64,000 nucleotides of DNA from positions 1 to 64,000 of the forward strand of contig NZ_AQQP01000013.1 in assembly GCF_002210165.1 (NCBI RefSeq), given 5' to 3'. Below, piece after piece: positions 24,780 through 33,319 of the stretch. How positions within the stretch are numbered: the stretch's first letter is position 1; every line of letters begins with the position of its first letter. The notes under the pieces were generated by a model. The model was not told the DNA's origin. It saw nothing but the letters and a program-made list of their open reading frames with translations, and made no database searches. A program made the translations under genes and the position numbers. Origin of the DNA: Phaeobacter sp. 22II1-1F12B (GTDB lineage: Bacteria; Pseudomonadota; Alphaproteobacteria; Rhodobacterales; Rhodobacteraceae).

Positions 24780-26717
24780 ATGTTTCAGCCAGGCTCTGAC
24801 ATCCAGCGGACAAGCACGCTGACCTCATTTCTGAAGGGCCGCGGCATTGACAGTTACGAGGAACTCGTCCGCCGTTCGAATGAAGACCCAGACTGGTTCT
24901 GGGGCCAGATCATTGACCATGCCGGGATACGGTTCGCGCGGCCCTACAGCCGGTTGCGAGATATCTCCGAAGGGCCCGAATCGATCCGGTGGGCCGTCGG
25001 GAGTACTTTGAATCTGACGGAAACCTGTCTTGACGCCCGAATTGCCGATGGCTTGGGCGACAAGGTCGCAATCGACTGGGTCGGCGAAGACGGAAGCCGC
25101 CGCCGCTGGACCTATTCCGACCTTACCGCCGAAGCCTCCCGCGTCGCCTCGGCCCTTGCCACGCGCGGTGTAAGGCCCGGTCAGGCGGTGGGCATCTATA
25201 TGCCGATGATCCCCGAAATCGAGGCCGCGCTTCTGGGTATTGCCCGGCTGGGCGCGGTTGCGGTGCCGCTGTTTTCCGGTTTTGCGCCCCATGCCATCGT
25301 ATCGCGCCTGAACGACGCGGATGCCGTGGCGGTGTTGACGGCGGATGCCACACCCCGGCGAGGCAAGCCGGTCTGGATGGAAGCGACCCTTGCCCAGGCT
25401 TTGACCGACGTACCATCGGTTCATACCGTGATCAGCCTGCGACGGTTCGGCGATGCGGTGGCCGATCCGGCCCGCGATCTGGACTGGACCGAAACAGTGG
25501 GCCGCGCCAGTCCGGAGTTTGCCGCCGTTCCCGTCAGTGCCGATGACACCTTTCTCATCGCCTACACATCGGGCACCACCGGGCGGCCCAAGGGTGTCGT
25601 GCATACCCATTTGGGCGTGCAGGCCAAGGCCACGGCCGATTTCCTGCTTTGCCTCGACATGAAACGGGATGACCGGCACCTCTGGATGACCGACATGGGG
25701 TGGGTCATGGGACCGCTCACCCTTTTATCGGTGCTCTTGTCCGGTTCGACTCTGGTGCTGGCCGAGGGCGCACCATCAATGCCCGGCGATCCCTTCAGGC
25801 TGCTGCGTCTTGCGTCCGAGATGGAGGTCACGCATCTCGGCGTGGCCCCGACCCTGGTACGGCAGTTCATGACGCAGGATACTGAATCTTTGTCGGGCTA
25901 CGACTTGTCGTCCCTGCGCATCCTCGCCTCGACCGGCGAGCCCTGGACCGAGGATGCCTGGCTCTGGCAGCTCGATCATATCTGTCGCCGCCGCGCCGTG
26001 CCGCTGAACATCTCGGGCGGGACCGAGCTTTTTGGCGCGATCCTGACCTCGACCGTGCTGCACGAGCTCAAGCCCGGCGGATTTTCGGCCCAGGCCCTGG
26101 GTGTCGGGGCCAAGGTTCTGCGCCAGGACGGCAGCGAAGCCGCACCGGGCGAGGTCGGCGAACTGGTCGTGACCCAGCCGCCTCTGGGTCTGACCCCGGC
26201 CATCAGGGGGGACCGCGATCGCTACCTTGACACCTACTGGTCCACCTTCCCCGGCCTCTGGCGGCACGGCGACTGGGTGCGCTGCGATCCGGACGGGACA
26301 TGGTATATCCTGGGCCGGTCGGACGACACGCTGAACATCGCCGGCAAACGCATCGGCCCGCCCGAGATCGAGGCGGCCCTGACCGAAACCGGAGAGGTGG
26401 TGGACACCGCGGCCATCGCGGCACCTGATGACATCAAGGGCGTGGCTGTCGTCTGCGTCTGCGTGGCGGCACCAAATGTGTCGCCGGACGCGGAGCTCGT
26501 GAACCGGCTCAAGGATCGTGTCGGGGAAATCGTCTCGAAACCCTTCCGCCCGCGCGAGATCCACTTTGTCGAAGCGCTGCCCAAGACCCGCAGCATGAAA
26601 ACCATGCGCCGTGTCGTGCGCGCCGCCTTTCTCGGTGAAGATCCAGGCGATCTGTCGTCGATCAGCAACCCGGAAACCATTCAGCCCATCGCAGACCTGC
26701 AAAAGGAAAAGTCATGA
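24780..26717 (+). CDS. Acyl-CoA synthetase (acetyl/acetoacetyl-CoA synthetase-like)
   Basis: This AMP-forming acyl-CoA synthetase (645 aa) is of the ACS branch: it has the N-terminal ACAS-like cap (residues ~1-80), the P-loop AYTSGTTGRPKGVVHTH, WMTDMGWVMGP, GRSDDTLNIAGKRIGP and the C-terminal LPKTRSMKTMRR, in which the Lys subject to acetylation in this family is kept but the usual Gly before it is Met. It activates a free acid with ATP and CoA. The ATG at 24780 follows AAAGG. The T-run terminator just upstream suggests its own weak promoter or readthrough. The next gene overlaps by 4 bp. Confidence 0.87.
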   Translation: MFQPGSDIQRTSTLTSFLKGRGIDSYEELVRRSNEDPDWFWGQIIDHAGIRFARPYSRLRDISEGPESIRWAVGSTLNLTETCLDARIADGLGDKVAIDWVGEDGSRRRWTYSDLTAEASRVASALATRGVRPGQAVGIYMPMIPEIEAALLGIARLGAVAVPLFSGFAPHAIVSRLNDADAVAVLTADATPRRGKPVWMEATLAQALTDVPSVHTVISLRRFGDAVADPARDLDWTETVGRASPEFAAVPVSADDTFLIAYTSGTTGRPKGVVHTHLGVQAKATADFLLCLDMKRDDRHLWMTDMGWVMGPLTLLSVLLSGSTLVLAEGAPSMPGDPFRLLRLASEMEVTHLGVAPTLVRQFMTQDTESLSGYDLSSLRILASTGEPWTEDAWLWQLDHICRRRAVPLNISGGTELFGAILTSTVLHELKPGGFSAQALGVGAKVLRQDGSEAAPGEVGELVVTQPPLGLTPAIRGDRDRYLDTYWSTFPGLWRHGDWVRCDPDGTWYILGRSDDTLNIAGKRIGPPEIEAALTETGEVVDTAAIAAPDDIKGVAVVCVCVAAPNVSPDAELVNRLKDRVGEIVSKPFRPREIHFVEALPKTRSMKTMRRVVRAAFLGEDPGDLSSISNPETIQPIADLQKEKS

Positions 26718-27568
26718 TCACTGTTTTCGGAGCCACGGGCACGACTGGTGCGCCCCTCGTCGACACGCTTCTGGCAAAAGGCGCGACCGTGCGCGCTGTC
26801 ACCAGCGACCTCTCAAAGTTAGACGCGCTAAAGGCCAAAGGATGCGAGGCGGTCGTCGCGGATTTCACGGACCCTGCCGCGCTGGCGCGGGCCTGTGACG
26901 GGGCAGAAAAGATATACCTGGTCACGCCTGCCCATCTGAACATGCGCCAGTGGAAGGCGAACGTGATCGAGGCGGCCAAGGCCGCGGGCGTGCGCCATAT
27001 CGTTGTGGCCACGGGGCTTGGCGCGTCGCCCAAGGCGGGGCTGACCTTTGGAAAGTGGCATTCCGAAACCCAGGAGCTGCTGAAGCAAAGCGGCCTTGAC
27101 TGGACCTTTGTCCAGCCGACCTATTTCATGCAGAACCTGCTGTGGCAGGCCGGTAACATTGCAAAGGACGCCGTGTACTATGACGATCTGGGCGGCCCCG
27201 TGGCCTGGATCGACGCCCGCGACATCGCGGATGTCGCCGCCGAGGCGCTGACCGCTCCGGGTTACGAAGGCAAGGCTCTTGGTCTGACCGGGCCCGAAGC
27301 TCTTACCGGAGAAGATATCGCCGCCCTCCTGTCCAGGGTGACCGGGCGCACTGTCACCTGCGCACCCCTGTCGGCCGAAAATGCCAAGGCGGGCATGGTG
27401 GCTGGCGGAATGCAGGACGAGGTCGCCAGAGCCATGGTCGAATTGGCTTCCATCGCGCCCAAGGGCTACCTTGCCGGCATCGAGACCACGGTCAGCGATG
27501 TGATGGGACGCCCGGCGCGCCGATTTGCCGATTTCGTCCCCGAGAACCGGGATGCTTTCGTCAAGTAA
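26714..27568 (+). CDS. NmrA-like NAD(P)-binding (atypical SDR) protein
   Basis: This 284-aa protein starts with ITVFGATGTTGAPLVDTLL, a Rossmann motif of the NmrA/atypical SDR group, followed by ATGLGASP and a C-terminal NmrA-type fold. Members are redox sensors or NADPH-quinone oxidoreductases; no active-site pair is obvious. It overlaps the synthetase stop (ATGA) and the AraC-type gene, so the three are cotranscribed. Its role in the pathway is unknown. Confidence 0.82.
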   Translation: MITVFGATGTTGAPLVDTLLAKGATVRAVTSDLSKLDALKAKGCEAVVADFTDPAALARACDGAEKIYLVTPAHLNMRQWKANVIEAAKAAGVRHIVVATGLGASPKAGLTFGKWHSETQELLKQSGLDWTFVQPTYFMQNLLWQAGNIAKDAVYYDDLGGPVAWIDARDIADVAAEALTAPGYEGKALGLTGPEALTGEDIAALLSRVTGRTVTCAPLSAENAKAGMVAGGMQDEVARAMVELASIAPKGYLAGIETTVSDVMGRPARRFADFVPENRDAFVK

Positions 27569-28277
27569 CCTGATGGCGGCGCCGCTTTATCTCGAACTGG
27601 CGCCGCCTGAGGAAGCGGCCAAACAGATCGACCATTTGTTCGTGTTCCGCGATACCGGTGTGCTGAGCGGTGGTGGACGCGGGCGGTTCGCAACCGACCT
27701 CTTTACCCTTTCGGTAACGCGCGACGACAGCGGCGGCGGGCGCGTATCGCTGGCAGAACCGCGCCCCTATTTTTCGCCCCGCCCAAGGCCATTCCAGGGT
27801 GTCGTGGCCGGGCTGCGACTGTCGTCACGACCGCAGCGATTTCCCGACTCCAAAGGGCTGGACATGCTGGCCTCAGAACTGGCCCGGGTTCAGACCGGGG
27901 ACGATGACCTGCCTGCGCTCATCGCGGTGCTTGACGGCCTTGCGAGAGACCTGCGCTTTGCCGCACCACCCGGAGCTTACAGCGACCGGACCAAACGTCG
28001 AAAGGTGCGGGCGGAAACCGGCGTGTCGCGGCGGCGGCTTGCGACCTTGCGACGCTTTCGCCGGGCTCTCGGGCAGCTTGCGTCAAAGACCCTGCCGCTG
28101 AGCGATCTGGCGCTGGACGCCGGATATTACGATCAATCTCACTTGTCCGCCGCTTGCCGGATCTTCGCCGGCAAACCGCCCGGCGCGTTGCGCGCTCTGT
28201 CTATTCCGCGTCGTTTTGACCTTTCGCTACAAGATACGCGCCTCAAAGACCGCCTAAGATTGGTCATTGACGAATGA
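27552..28277 (+). CDS. AraC-family transcriptional regulator
   Basis: This protein of ~241 aa has a C-terminal AraC-type double helix-turn-helix; the second is recognised by DLALDAGYYDQSHLSAACRI and GKPPGALR. The N-terminal ~130 residues do not match a known ligand domain by eye. The start is uncertain: ATG at 27552 (17-bp overlap with the NmrA gene) or 27573, neither with a strong ribosome binding site. AraC regulators paired with NmrA-like genes are a common arrangement, so it may control the adjacent oxidoreductase rather than the acyl-CoA regulon. Confidence 0.75.
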   Translation: MLSSSNLMAAPLYLELAPPEEAAKQIDHLFVFRDTGVLSGGGRGRFATDLFTLSVTRDDSGGGRVSLAEPRPYFSPRPRPFQGVVAGLRLSSRPQRFPDSKGLDMLASELARVQTGDDDLPALIAVLDGLARDLRFAAPPGAYSDRTKRRKVRAETGVSRRRLATLRRFRRALGQLASKTLPLSDLALDAGYYDQSHLSAACRIFAGKPPGALRALSIPRRFDLSLQDTRLKDRLRLVIDE

Positions 28278-28298
28278 AATCGAAGAGGAAGACCCGCC

Positions 28299-28754
28299 AT
28301 GACACAATTCAAACCGAAAAACCCCGACTATGACGCACGCGTGCGCAACAGTTTCGATCGCCAGAAGGTGATGAACACGTTGGGGATCAGCATTGCCGAG
28401 TTGTTACCCGGCCGCATCGTTCTGGAAATGGCACATCAGGTTGCACTGACCCAGCAGCATGGGTTTTTGCATGCCGGAATCGTGTCGACAGCGCTGGACA
28501 GCGCCTGCGGATACGCGGCCTTTTCGCTGATGCCAGCGGACGCGGCAGTGTTGACGGCCGAATTCAAGATCAACCTACTCAACCCGGCGGACGGCGAACG
28601 GTTTCGCTTCGTCGCTGACGTGGTGAAACCAGGCAGGACGCTGACCATATGCGAGGCGCGTGCCTATGCCGTGAAGGGCCAGGATGAAAAGCTCGTCGCA
28701 ACGATGACCGGAACGCTCATGGCGCTGATCGGGCGGGCGGGGGTCGCGGACTGA
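28299..28754 (+). CDS. PaaI-type hotdog-fold thioesterase, third copy
   Basis: This 151-aa hotdog protein has FLHAGIVSTALDSACGYAAF (residues ~55-74; HAG in place of HGG) and FKINLLNPADG. It ends in LMALIGRAGVAD. A second, degenerate copy of this C-terminal end occurs at 31672-31752. It is 21 bp after the AraC-type gene and is probably the last gene of that operon. It would hydrolyse acyl-CoAs; the specificity is unknown. Confidence 0.85.
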   Translation: MTQFKPKNPDYDARVRNSFDRQKVMNTLGISIAELLPGRIVLEMAHQVALTQQHGFLHAGIVSTALDSACGYAAFSLMPADAAVLTAEFKINLLNPADGERFRFVADVVKPGRTLTICEARAYAVKGQDEKLVATMTGTLMALIGRAGVAD

Positions 28755-28760
28755 GCGCAA

Positions 28761-28794
28761 CCCGGCCGCAGCACATCCGATCCGGGCGGCCGGG
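28761..28794. terminator. Hairpin after thioesterase gene, putative terminator
   Basis: CCCGGCCGC (28761-28769) and GCGGCCGGG (28786-28794) form a perfect 9-bp stem with a 16-base loop starting six bases beyond the thioesterase stop. No T-run follows. A second short inverted repeat, ACAGCTG-GAT-CAGCTGT, is at 28807-28823. Confidence 0.5.
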
Positions 28795-28815
28795 CCGATT
28801 ATTCAGACAGCTGGA

Positions 28816-28905
28816 TCAGCTGTTCCAGCGGCTCGCGACCTCGGCCAACCGTTTCCCGTAGGCGCGCGCGGTATCCAGGTCGCCGCCAGCAGGCTCAGAC
28901 CTGTC
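28816..28905 (-). pseudogene. Possible C-terminal remnant of a flavodoxin-like quinone reductase
   Basis: On the minus strand an open stretch ends ...GGDLDTARAYGKRLAEVASRW plus two residues and a stop at 28816-28818. This looks like the C-terminus of a WrbA/NAD(P)H:quinone oxidoreductase-type flavodoxin, but no start or body of such a gene is present upstream. It is probably a gene fragment left by deletion. The call is by eye only and weak. Beyond it, 28906-29098 holds nothing that I recognise. Confidence 0.25.
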
Positions 28906-29098
28906 AAGCGGGAATGTTAGCTTTTAGCAGTGCGGTCGCCGATTGTCCGTCGTCAGGGTTTTTCGGAGAGCTGAGACTGTATCGTAACGGAGGATCTGGT
29001 TCGGTTTCTGTTCAAGTTTATGCGGCAGCGGCCTGATGCTGCAACCGTAATTGGAACGGATGGACGCCCACGGTGCCGATGGGCTGCCGTCACGCCGG

Positions 29099-29561
29099 AG
29101 TTTCCAGTCAGGGCTGAGCTGGCGCACCATTCTGGCCAAGCGCGAGAACTTTCGTGCTGCCTTCGCCGGGTTCGACTTTCGGGGAGTTGCGAACTTTGAC
29201 GACAACGACATTGAGCGCCTACTTGCCGATGAAGGAATTGTTCGCTATCGAGGCAAGATCGAAGCCGTGATCAACAACGCTCGCCGTACTTTCGAGGTCG
29301 TCCAAGAGGAAGGCTCCTTCGCCGCATTCATCTGGCTATATGAACCCTGCCAAGGACGACGCACTGCCACAAATGCGGTCCAAATCAACAGCGTCCGAGA
29401 CCCTTTCCAAAGACCTACGAAAGCTTGGCTTCAAATTCGTGGGACCGACCACCGTATATGCATTCATGCCGGCCATGGGATGTATCAACGATCACGCAGA
29501 AGTCTGTTGGATGCGAAAGGACGTCGAAACAGCCCGAAATACCCTTCGCACACCGACATAG
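29099..29561 (+). pseudogene. tag: tag (3-methyladenine DNA glycosylase I) pseudogene
   Basis: Two adjacent frames together encode most of a Tag-type glycosylase. The first, from 29099, gives SFQSGLSWRTILAKRENF and GIVRYRGKIEAVINNARR up to FIW. The second, from about 29337, gives YMNPAKDD, LSKDLRKLGFKFVGPTTVYAF and INDHAEVC. One extra C near 29334-29337 explains the shift. The first ~40 residues of Tag, with the N-terminal zinc ligands, are absent, so the gene is truncated and frameshifted. It has no relation to the acyl-CoA genes and marks a decayed piece of ancestral chromosome between the two halves of the cluster. Confidence 0.82.
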
Positions 29562-29648
29562 GCAACTGTCGGCCAATTAACGTGAAAAAATTCAAGGCCA
29601 CTTAGCGTGGAAAGTCACAGACAGGTTTCGCGTCAGTCGACCGAGACT

Positions 29649-30077
29649 TCAGAGCCTTGAGAGTAGCGTGGCCAATTGAGCGGCGTCTTTGGGTTTCAGC
29701 TTTGCGCCGATCCTTTCCGACAGAACCCGTTCATAGATCGGCCACATCGCCCTCCTGACAGATTTACCCTTTTCAGAGATAGAAATGTTTTGACCTCGCC
29801 CATCTTCCGAGCAGTCCCGTCGGTCCACCAGCCCTGCTTTCACCATGCGGTCCAGCAACCGCGACGTACCGTATTGGGGTAACAATATCCGGTCTTTGAG
29901 TTCGAATGGACGGAGTCCGTCCGGGCCTGCCTTCTCGAGTTCGAGAAGCGCGTCATACCATGCAAGTGGCGGGTATCCTGCCGATTTCAGAGACGATTCG
30001 ACAGCCTCAAGCAAAACGCGGCTTTTAGTCATGAGGGCTGTCCAGGCGGCCTCAGTAGCATGGTCAATCTCGTTCAT
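29649..30077 (-). CDS. MarR-family transcriptional regulator
   Basis: This protein of ~142 aa has a winged-helix fold of MarR type: LRPFELKDRILLPQYGTSRLLDRM as recognition region, then GLVDRRDCSEDGRGQNISISEKG as wing. The ATG at 30077 has AGGTG upstream; a GTG three codons earlier is the alternative. It is divergent from a DoxX-GST pair, and the gap between them contains two ATGCA-AG-TGCAT inverted repeats, which look like its binding sites. Such trios usually respond to electrophilic or redox-active small molecules. Confidence 0.86.
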   Translation of the reverse strand: MNEIDHATEAAWTALMTKSRVLLEAVESSLKSAGYPPLAWYDALLELEKAGPDGLRPFELKDRILLPQYGTSRLLDRMVKAGLVDRRDCSEDGRGQNISISEKGKSVRRAMWPIYERVLSERIGAKLKPKDAAQLATLLSRL

Positions 30078-30097
30078 ATCCAGCACCTATCATGTGC

Positions 30098-30109
30098 ATG
30101 CAAGTGCAT
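30098..30109. promoter_or_regulatory. Putative MarR operator 1
   Basis: ATGCAAGTGCAT has 5-bp arms ATGCA/TGCAT with a 2-base spacer, 21 bp upstream of the marR start. The identical sequence recurs 47 bp further on. Confidence 0.65.
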
Positions 30110-30143
30110 CAACCTTGACGTCGCATGTAACGCGCTATATATA

Positions 30144-30157
30144 GATGCAAGTGCATC
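30144..30157. promoter_or_regulatory. Putative MarR operator 2
   Basis: GATGCAAGTGCATC contains the same core as operator 1 plus one more paired base on each side, 19 bp upstream of the doxX start. TATATATAG immediately upstream may be the -10 of the doxX promoter, so binding here would block it. Confidence 0.65.
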
Positions 30158-30175
30158 GACATATAGGATCATATC

Positions 30176-30610
30176 ATGTCAAAATCGCACCTCACAGAAT
30201 TTGGGATATTCCTGCTCCGTATAGCACTCGGTATCATGTTCCTGGCGCACAGCCTGTTTCTCAAGCTCTTCATTTTCACACTTCCCGGAACGGCGCAGTT
30301 CTTCATTTCGATCGGGCTGCCCGGCTGGTTTGCTTATATGGTCTTTGCAGTCGAGGCGATTGCCGGTGCCTTTTTGGTCCTCGGCATACAGGCGCGGTGG
30401 GTCGCGTCGGCGACCGTGCCCATCCTGGCCGGAGCGACCTGGGCTCACTCCGGAAACGGCTGGATGTTCGGATACGAGAACGGCGGGTGGGAATACCCGG
30501 CCTATCTGACGCTGCTTGCCATCGTGCAAGGGCTTCTGGGCGACGGCCGTTTCGCCCTCAGCCCTTCCTTCGCGCCCGGTAACGTGCAGATGGAGGGAGA
30601 GACAACATGA
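30176..30610 (+). CDS. DoxX-family integral membrane protein
   Basis: This 144-aa protein has four hydrophobic helices, starting with FLLRIALGIMFLAHSLFLKL, and the DoxX/SURF4-like pattern RIALGIMFLAHS and AIAGAFLVLGIQARWVA. DoxX proteins are often linked to redox or thiol stress systems; the biochemical activity is not established. The start at 30176 has AGGA nine bases upstream. It overlaps the GST gene by 4 bp (ATGA) and is divergent from marR. Confidence 0.85.
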   Translation: MSKSHLTEFGIFLLRIALGIMFLAHSLFLKLFIFTLPGTAQFFISIGLPGWFAYMVFAVEAIAGAFLVLGIQARWVASATVPILAGATWAHSGNGWMFGYENGGWEYPAYLTLLAIVQGLLGDGRFALSPSFAPGNVQMEGETT

Positions 30611-31311
30611 GCCTCCACCTCATTAGCCATGCGCTCTGCCCATATGTGCAGCGCGCGGCGATCTCGCTCACTGAGAAAGGTGTCACGTTCGAGAGAACTG
30701 ACATCGATCTTTCGAACAAGCCCGACTGGTTTCTTGCCATATCTCCGCTGGGCAAGACGCCTGTCCTGGTTGTGGACGGGACGCCGATTTTCGAATCTGC
30801 GGTTATCCTCGAATATCTTGAGGATACACAACCCCACGCGCTTCATCCGCACGACGCTCTCGATCGCGCCCGCCACCGTGCCTGGATTGAATTTGGATCT
30901 GCTGTCTTGAACGACATTGCGGGGTTCTACTCGGCGCCGAACGAGAAAGCGTTGGAAGAAAAAGTGGCGGCGCTCCGCGCAAAGTTCCTTCGGCTGGACG
31001 CGGAGCTTGGGGAGGGACCATGGTTCGATGGCCACCGGTTCAGCCTCGTCGATATCGTATTCGGCCCGGTCTTCCGCTATTTCGACGTTTTTGACACCAT
31101 CGGAGAGTTTGGCGTCTTCACAGGGCTTGCCCGTGTAAGGGCCTGGCGACATGAACTGGAGCGTCGGGTTTCTGTGAAGAATGCCGTCAGTGAAGATTAC
31201 CCGACCCTTCTGCGTGACTTCATCAGACGGCGCAATTCTTACCTGTCCCAGATCATGCAGACAGGAGGGCCGAAGAAGACAGTTACACAGGTGCGATCGG
31301 CTGACCGCTGA
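30607..31311 (+). CDS. Glutathione S-transferase family protein
   Basis: This 234-aa protein has a thioredoxin-like N-terminal domain with CPYVQRA (Cys11, a Cys-type or omega-like active site), the cis-Pro GKTPVL and the glutathione-binding ESAVILEYLED, followed by a helical C-terminal domain. It would conjugate or reductively deglutathionylate an electrophile. Cotranscription with DoxX under MarR control suggests a detoxification role for a reactive compound. The last ~25 residues are unlike other family members. Confidence 0.88.
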   Translation: MSLHLISHALCPYVQRAAISLTEKGVTFERTDIDLSNKPDWFLAISPLGKTPVLVVDGTPIFESAVILEYLEDTQPHALHPHDALDRARHRAWIEFGSAVLNDIAGFYSAPNEKALEEKVAALRAKFLRLDAELGEGPWFDGHRFSLVDIVFGPVFRYFDVFDTIGEFGVFTGLARVRAWRHELERRVSVKNAVSEDYPTLLRDFIRRRNSYLSQIMQTGGPKKTVTQVRSADR

Positions 31312-31671
31312 TCACTTGATATCGTTTTGTCGGGCCGCAGTACAGAACCGGACGTTTGAGGTCGCTTGGCGAATGTCCGCTTTGTCCCGCACATCGGATA
31401 GTCGCCGACTTTCCCTTGAAGGCCCGCAGCAGCCCCAACCGGCAATTGCCGGCAGTCCATGCCCGTCCGTGCGATGCGCAGGGTTACTGCTGCCCCCACA
31501 GCGAAACCGGGAACAAACCACCGATCGCATTGATGAATGGCTCAGGGATCTACGAATCCTCCTGAGCTCAAACACCCGGAAAACCCTAGCCGTGTAGTCC
31601 GACAGAGGGCTGCGCTTCAATCGCGGGTCAATCTATCCCAGATGGTGGATCACTTTCAGGGGGTTACTCCA
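31312..31671. other. Intergenic region without recognisable gene
   Basis: No convincing coding sequence is visible between the GST gene and the thioesterase remnant. Short open frames on both strands have no family resemblance. A perfect 14-bp palindrome CCGGCAATTGCCGG is at 31439-31452. Together with the remnants either side, this looks like decayed intergenic DNA. Confidence 0.5.
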
Positions 31672-31752
31672 AAGGGCGGGGATAAGAAACTCGTGGCAAC
31701 GAGGATAAGAACGCTTTTATCGCTATTGGGGCGAACTGGCGTGGCTGGCTGA
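31672..31752 (+). pseudogene. C-terminal remnant of a PaaI-type thioesterase
   Basis: The frame ending at 31752 encodes KGGDKKLVATRIRT and then LGRTGVAG with a stop. This matches the end of the intact thioesterase at 28299-28754 (KGQDEKLVATMTGT ... IGRAGVAD) in about 16 of 26 positions, and the nucleotide sequence is also visibly alike. Nothing upstream resembles the rest of the protein. It appears to be the tail of a deleted paralogue, now 20 bp from the end of the minus-strand ligase gene. Confidence 0.6.
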
Positions 31753-31772
31753 CGATCGGGTCAGAGCGAAAA

Positions 31773-33293
31773 TTAATCTGCGAGCCGGGCTTCGAGGATA
31801 TGCCGCTGGATCTTGCCGCTGGTCGATCTGGGAAAATCCTCGAACGCGATGAAGCGAATTTCGCGTGGTCGCTTATAGCCAGCGAGGCTTTCGCGGCACA
31901 AGTTCAGCAGCGCCTCGGCATCCGGCCCGTCATCGTCACAGGCGACAAAGGCCACCGGGCTTTCCCCCCATTTCGCGTCGAAGGCCCTTACCACGGCGGC
32001 ATCGATCACATCGGGATGAGAAAGAAGCACACGTTCGATTTCCGCCGGATAGACGTTTTCACCTCCGGTCTTGATCAGGTATTTCGCCCGATCCACAAAG
32101 TCGACGGTGCCGTCCGCATTGCGCCGGAACAGATCGCCCATGTGGAAAAAGCCGTTGCGAAAGTCACGGGCATTGGTGTCGTCGGCGTTCCAGTACCCGG
32201 AAAACAGCGTCGGACCCCGAAGCGCCATTTCGCCCGGCGTTCCATCGGGGACTTCGCGGTCGTCGGGATCGACCAGCCGCACCTCGCAAAAGGCGCTGAT
32301 GCGCTTGGACAGCCGGTCCGGGGTCACACCCGGCGCGATCAGATCGGCGGTTCCCGGCGGCAGGCCGGTTTCGGTCGCCCCGAAGGAATTCAGATAGGGC
32401 GTGTCCAGAAGACCGGTCAGTTCCGCGATCTGATGCGGCGGCACCAGATCAGCCATTGCGCCGCAAACCTTGATCCCCTTCAGCGGCAAAGGGTTGGCGT
32501 GCCGTTCGTTAATAAAAGCCTCCAGTGCCCCGGGCATCATCACGAACCAGCCGATCCTGTGGCGTGACAGCGCCTCGTTGATGACGGCGGGCTGCAGCCC
32601 GTCCACCATCACCACGGTCCCACCCCGCAGGATCGTTGCCAGCGCATGATCGGTGGAGGCCATGTGGAACATCGGCGCCCAGGCGATGAACCCGTCGCCG
32701 GGATCCAGCGCCAGCTGGGCCGCAAAAACCATGGATCGGGCGATATGCGCGCGGTGGCTGATATGCGCCCCCTTGGGCAGGCCCGTGGTCCCCGAGGTAT
32801 AGAGGATCGTCAGACCGGCCTCGGGGTCGTCAACCATGGTTCCGGTGCGCGGGTCCGGCTCGACCCCGGCAATGGCCGTTTCCAGGTCTGGCCCGACGGT
32901 TAGACAGGGTGTCGACGCGACGGCGCGGTAAGCTTCTGAAAGTTCCGGTTCGACAACCGCGAGAACCGGCTCGACCAGATCGATGCAGTGCCGCAGTTCA
33001 TCGGGGGCAAGCCGCCAGTTCAGACAGGCGACGATCGCGCCGATTCCCGCTGCTGCAAGTTCGACCTCCAGGTATTCTGAGCGGTTATGCGACAGGATCG
33101 CGATCCTGTCTCCGGGCGCCACGCCTCGTGCCAGAAAGACAGCCGCCAGACGATCGACCCGCTCCAGCAGTTCTGCATAGGTCAGTTTCCTGCTGCCGTC
33201 CTCGATGGCGAGGGCGCGGGCGCAGTCATGTGCGCGGGTTCGAAAGATCGAATACAGATCAGCGCGCCCCGCGCGGATGACGCCGGTCAGCAT
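31773..33293 (-). CDS. Acyl-CoA ligase (AMP-forming)
   Basis: This 506-aa AMP-binding ligase has the P-loop LYTSGTTGLPKGAHISH, SFGATETG, the adenine/hinge region GDLFRRNADGTVDFVDRAKYLIKTGGENVYP, and the C-terminal catalytic Lys in RSTSGKIQRH. The length and motifs fit medium/long-chain fatty-acid or cyclic-acid CoA ligases. It follows the FadH-like gene by 26 bp on the minus strand and should share the promoter at ~35392. It is one of four ligases in the window, suggesting several acid intermediates or substrates need activation. Confidence 0.88.
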   Translation of the reverse strand: MLTGVIRAGRADLYSIFRTRAHDCARALAIEDGSRKLTYAELLERVDRLAAVFLARGVAPGDRIAILSHNRSEYLEVELAAAGIGAIVACLNWRLAPDELRHCIDLVEPVLAVVEPELSEAYRAVASTPCLTVGPDLETAIAGVEPDPRTGTMVDDPEAGLTILYTSGTTGLPKGAHISHRAHIARSMVFAAQLALDPGDGFIAWAPMFHMASTDHALATILRGGTVVMVDGLQPAVINEALSRHRIGWFVMMPGALEAFINERHANPLPLKGIKVCGAMADLVPPHQIAELTGLLDTPYLNSFGATETGLPPGTADLIAPGVTPDRLSKRISAFCEVRLVDPDDREVPDGTPGEMALRGPTLFSGYWNADDTNARDFRNGFFHMGDLFRRNADGTVDFVDRAKYLIKTGGENVYPAEIERVLLSHPDVIDAAVVRAFDAKWGESPVAFVACDDDGPDAEALLNLCRESLAGYKRPREIRFIAFEDFPRSTSGKIQRHILEARLAD

Positions 33294-33319
33294 AGTTTCC
33301 CCCTTGCCCGAGCCTCGGT

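Noticed and set aside
29051-29098. Upstream part of the broken tag frame as a real protein start
   Set aside because: The ~16 residues before SFQSGLSW do not resemble the N-terminus of Tag, and the zinc-binding residues expected there are absent.
31312-31671. Short open frames in the gap after the GST gene
   Set aside because: The frames on both strands are short, lack ribosome binding sites and match no family; the region is better described as non-coding or decayed.
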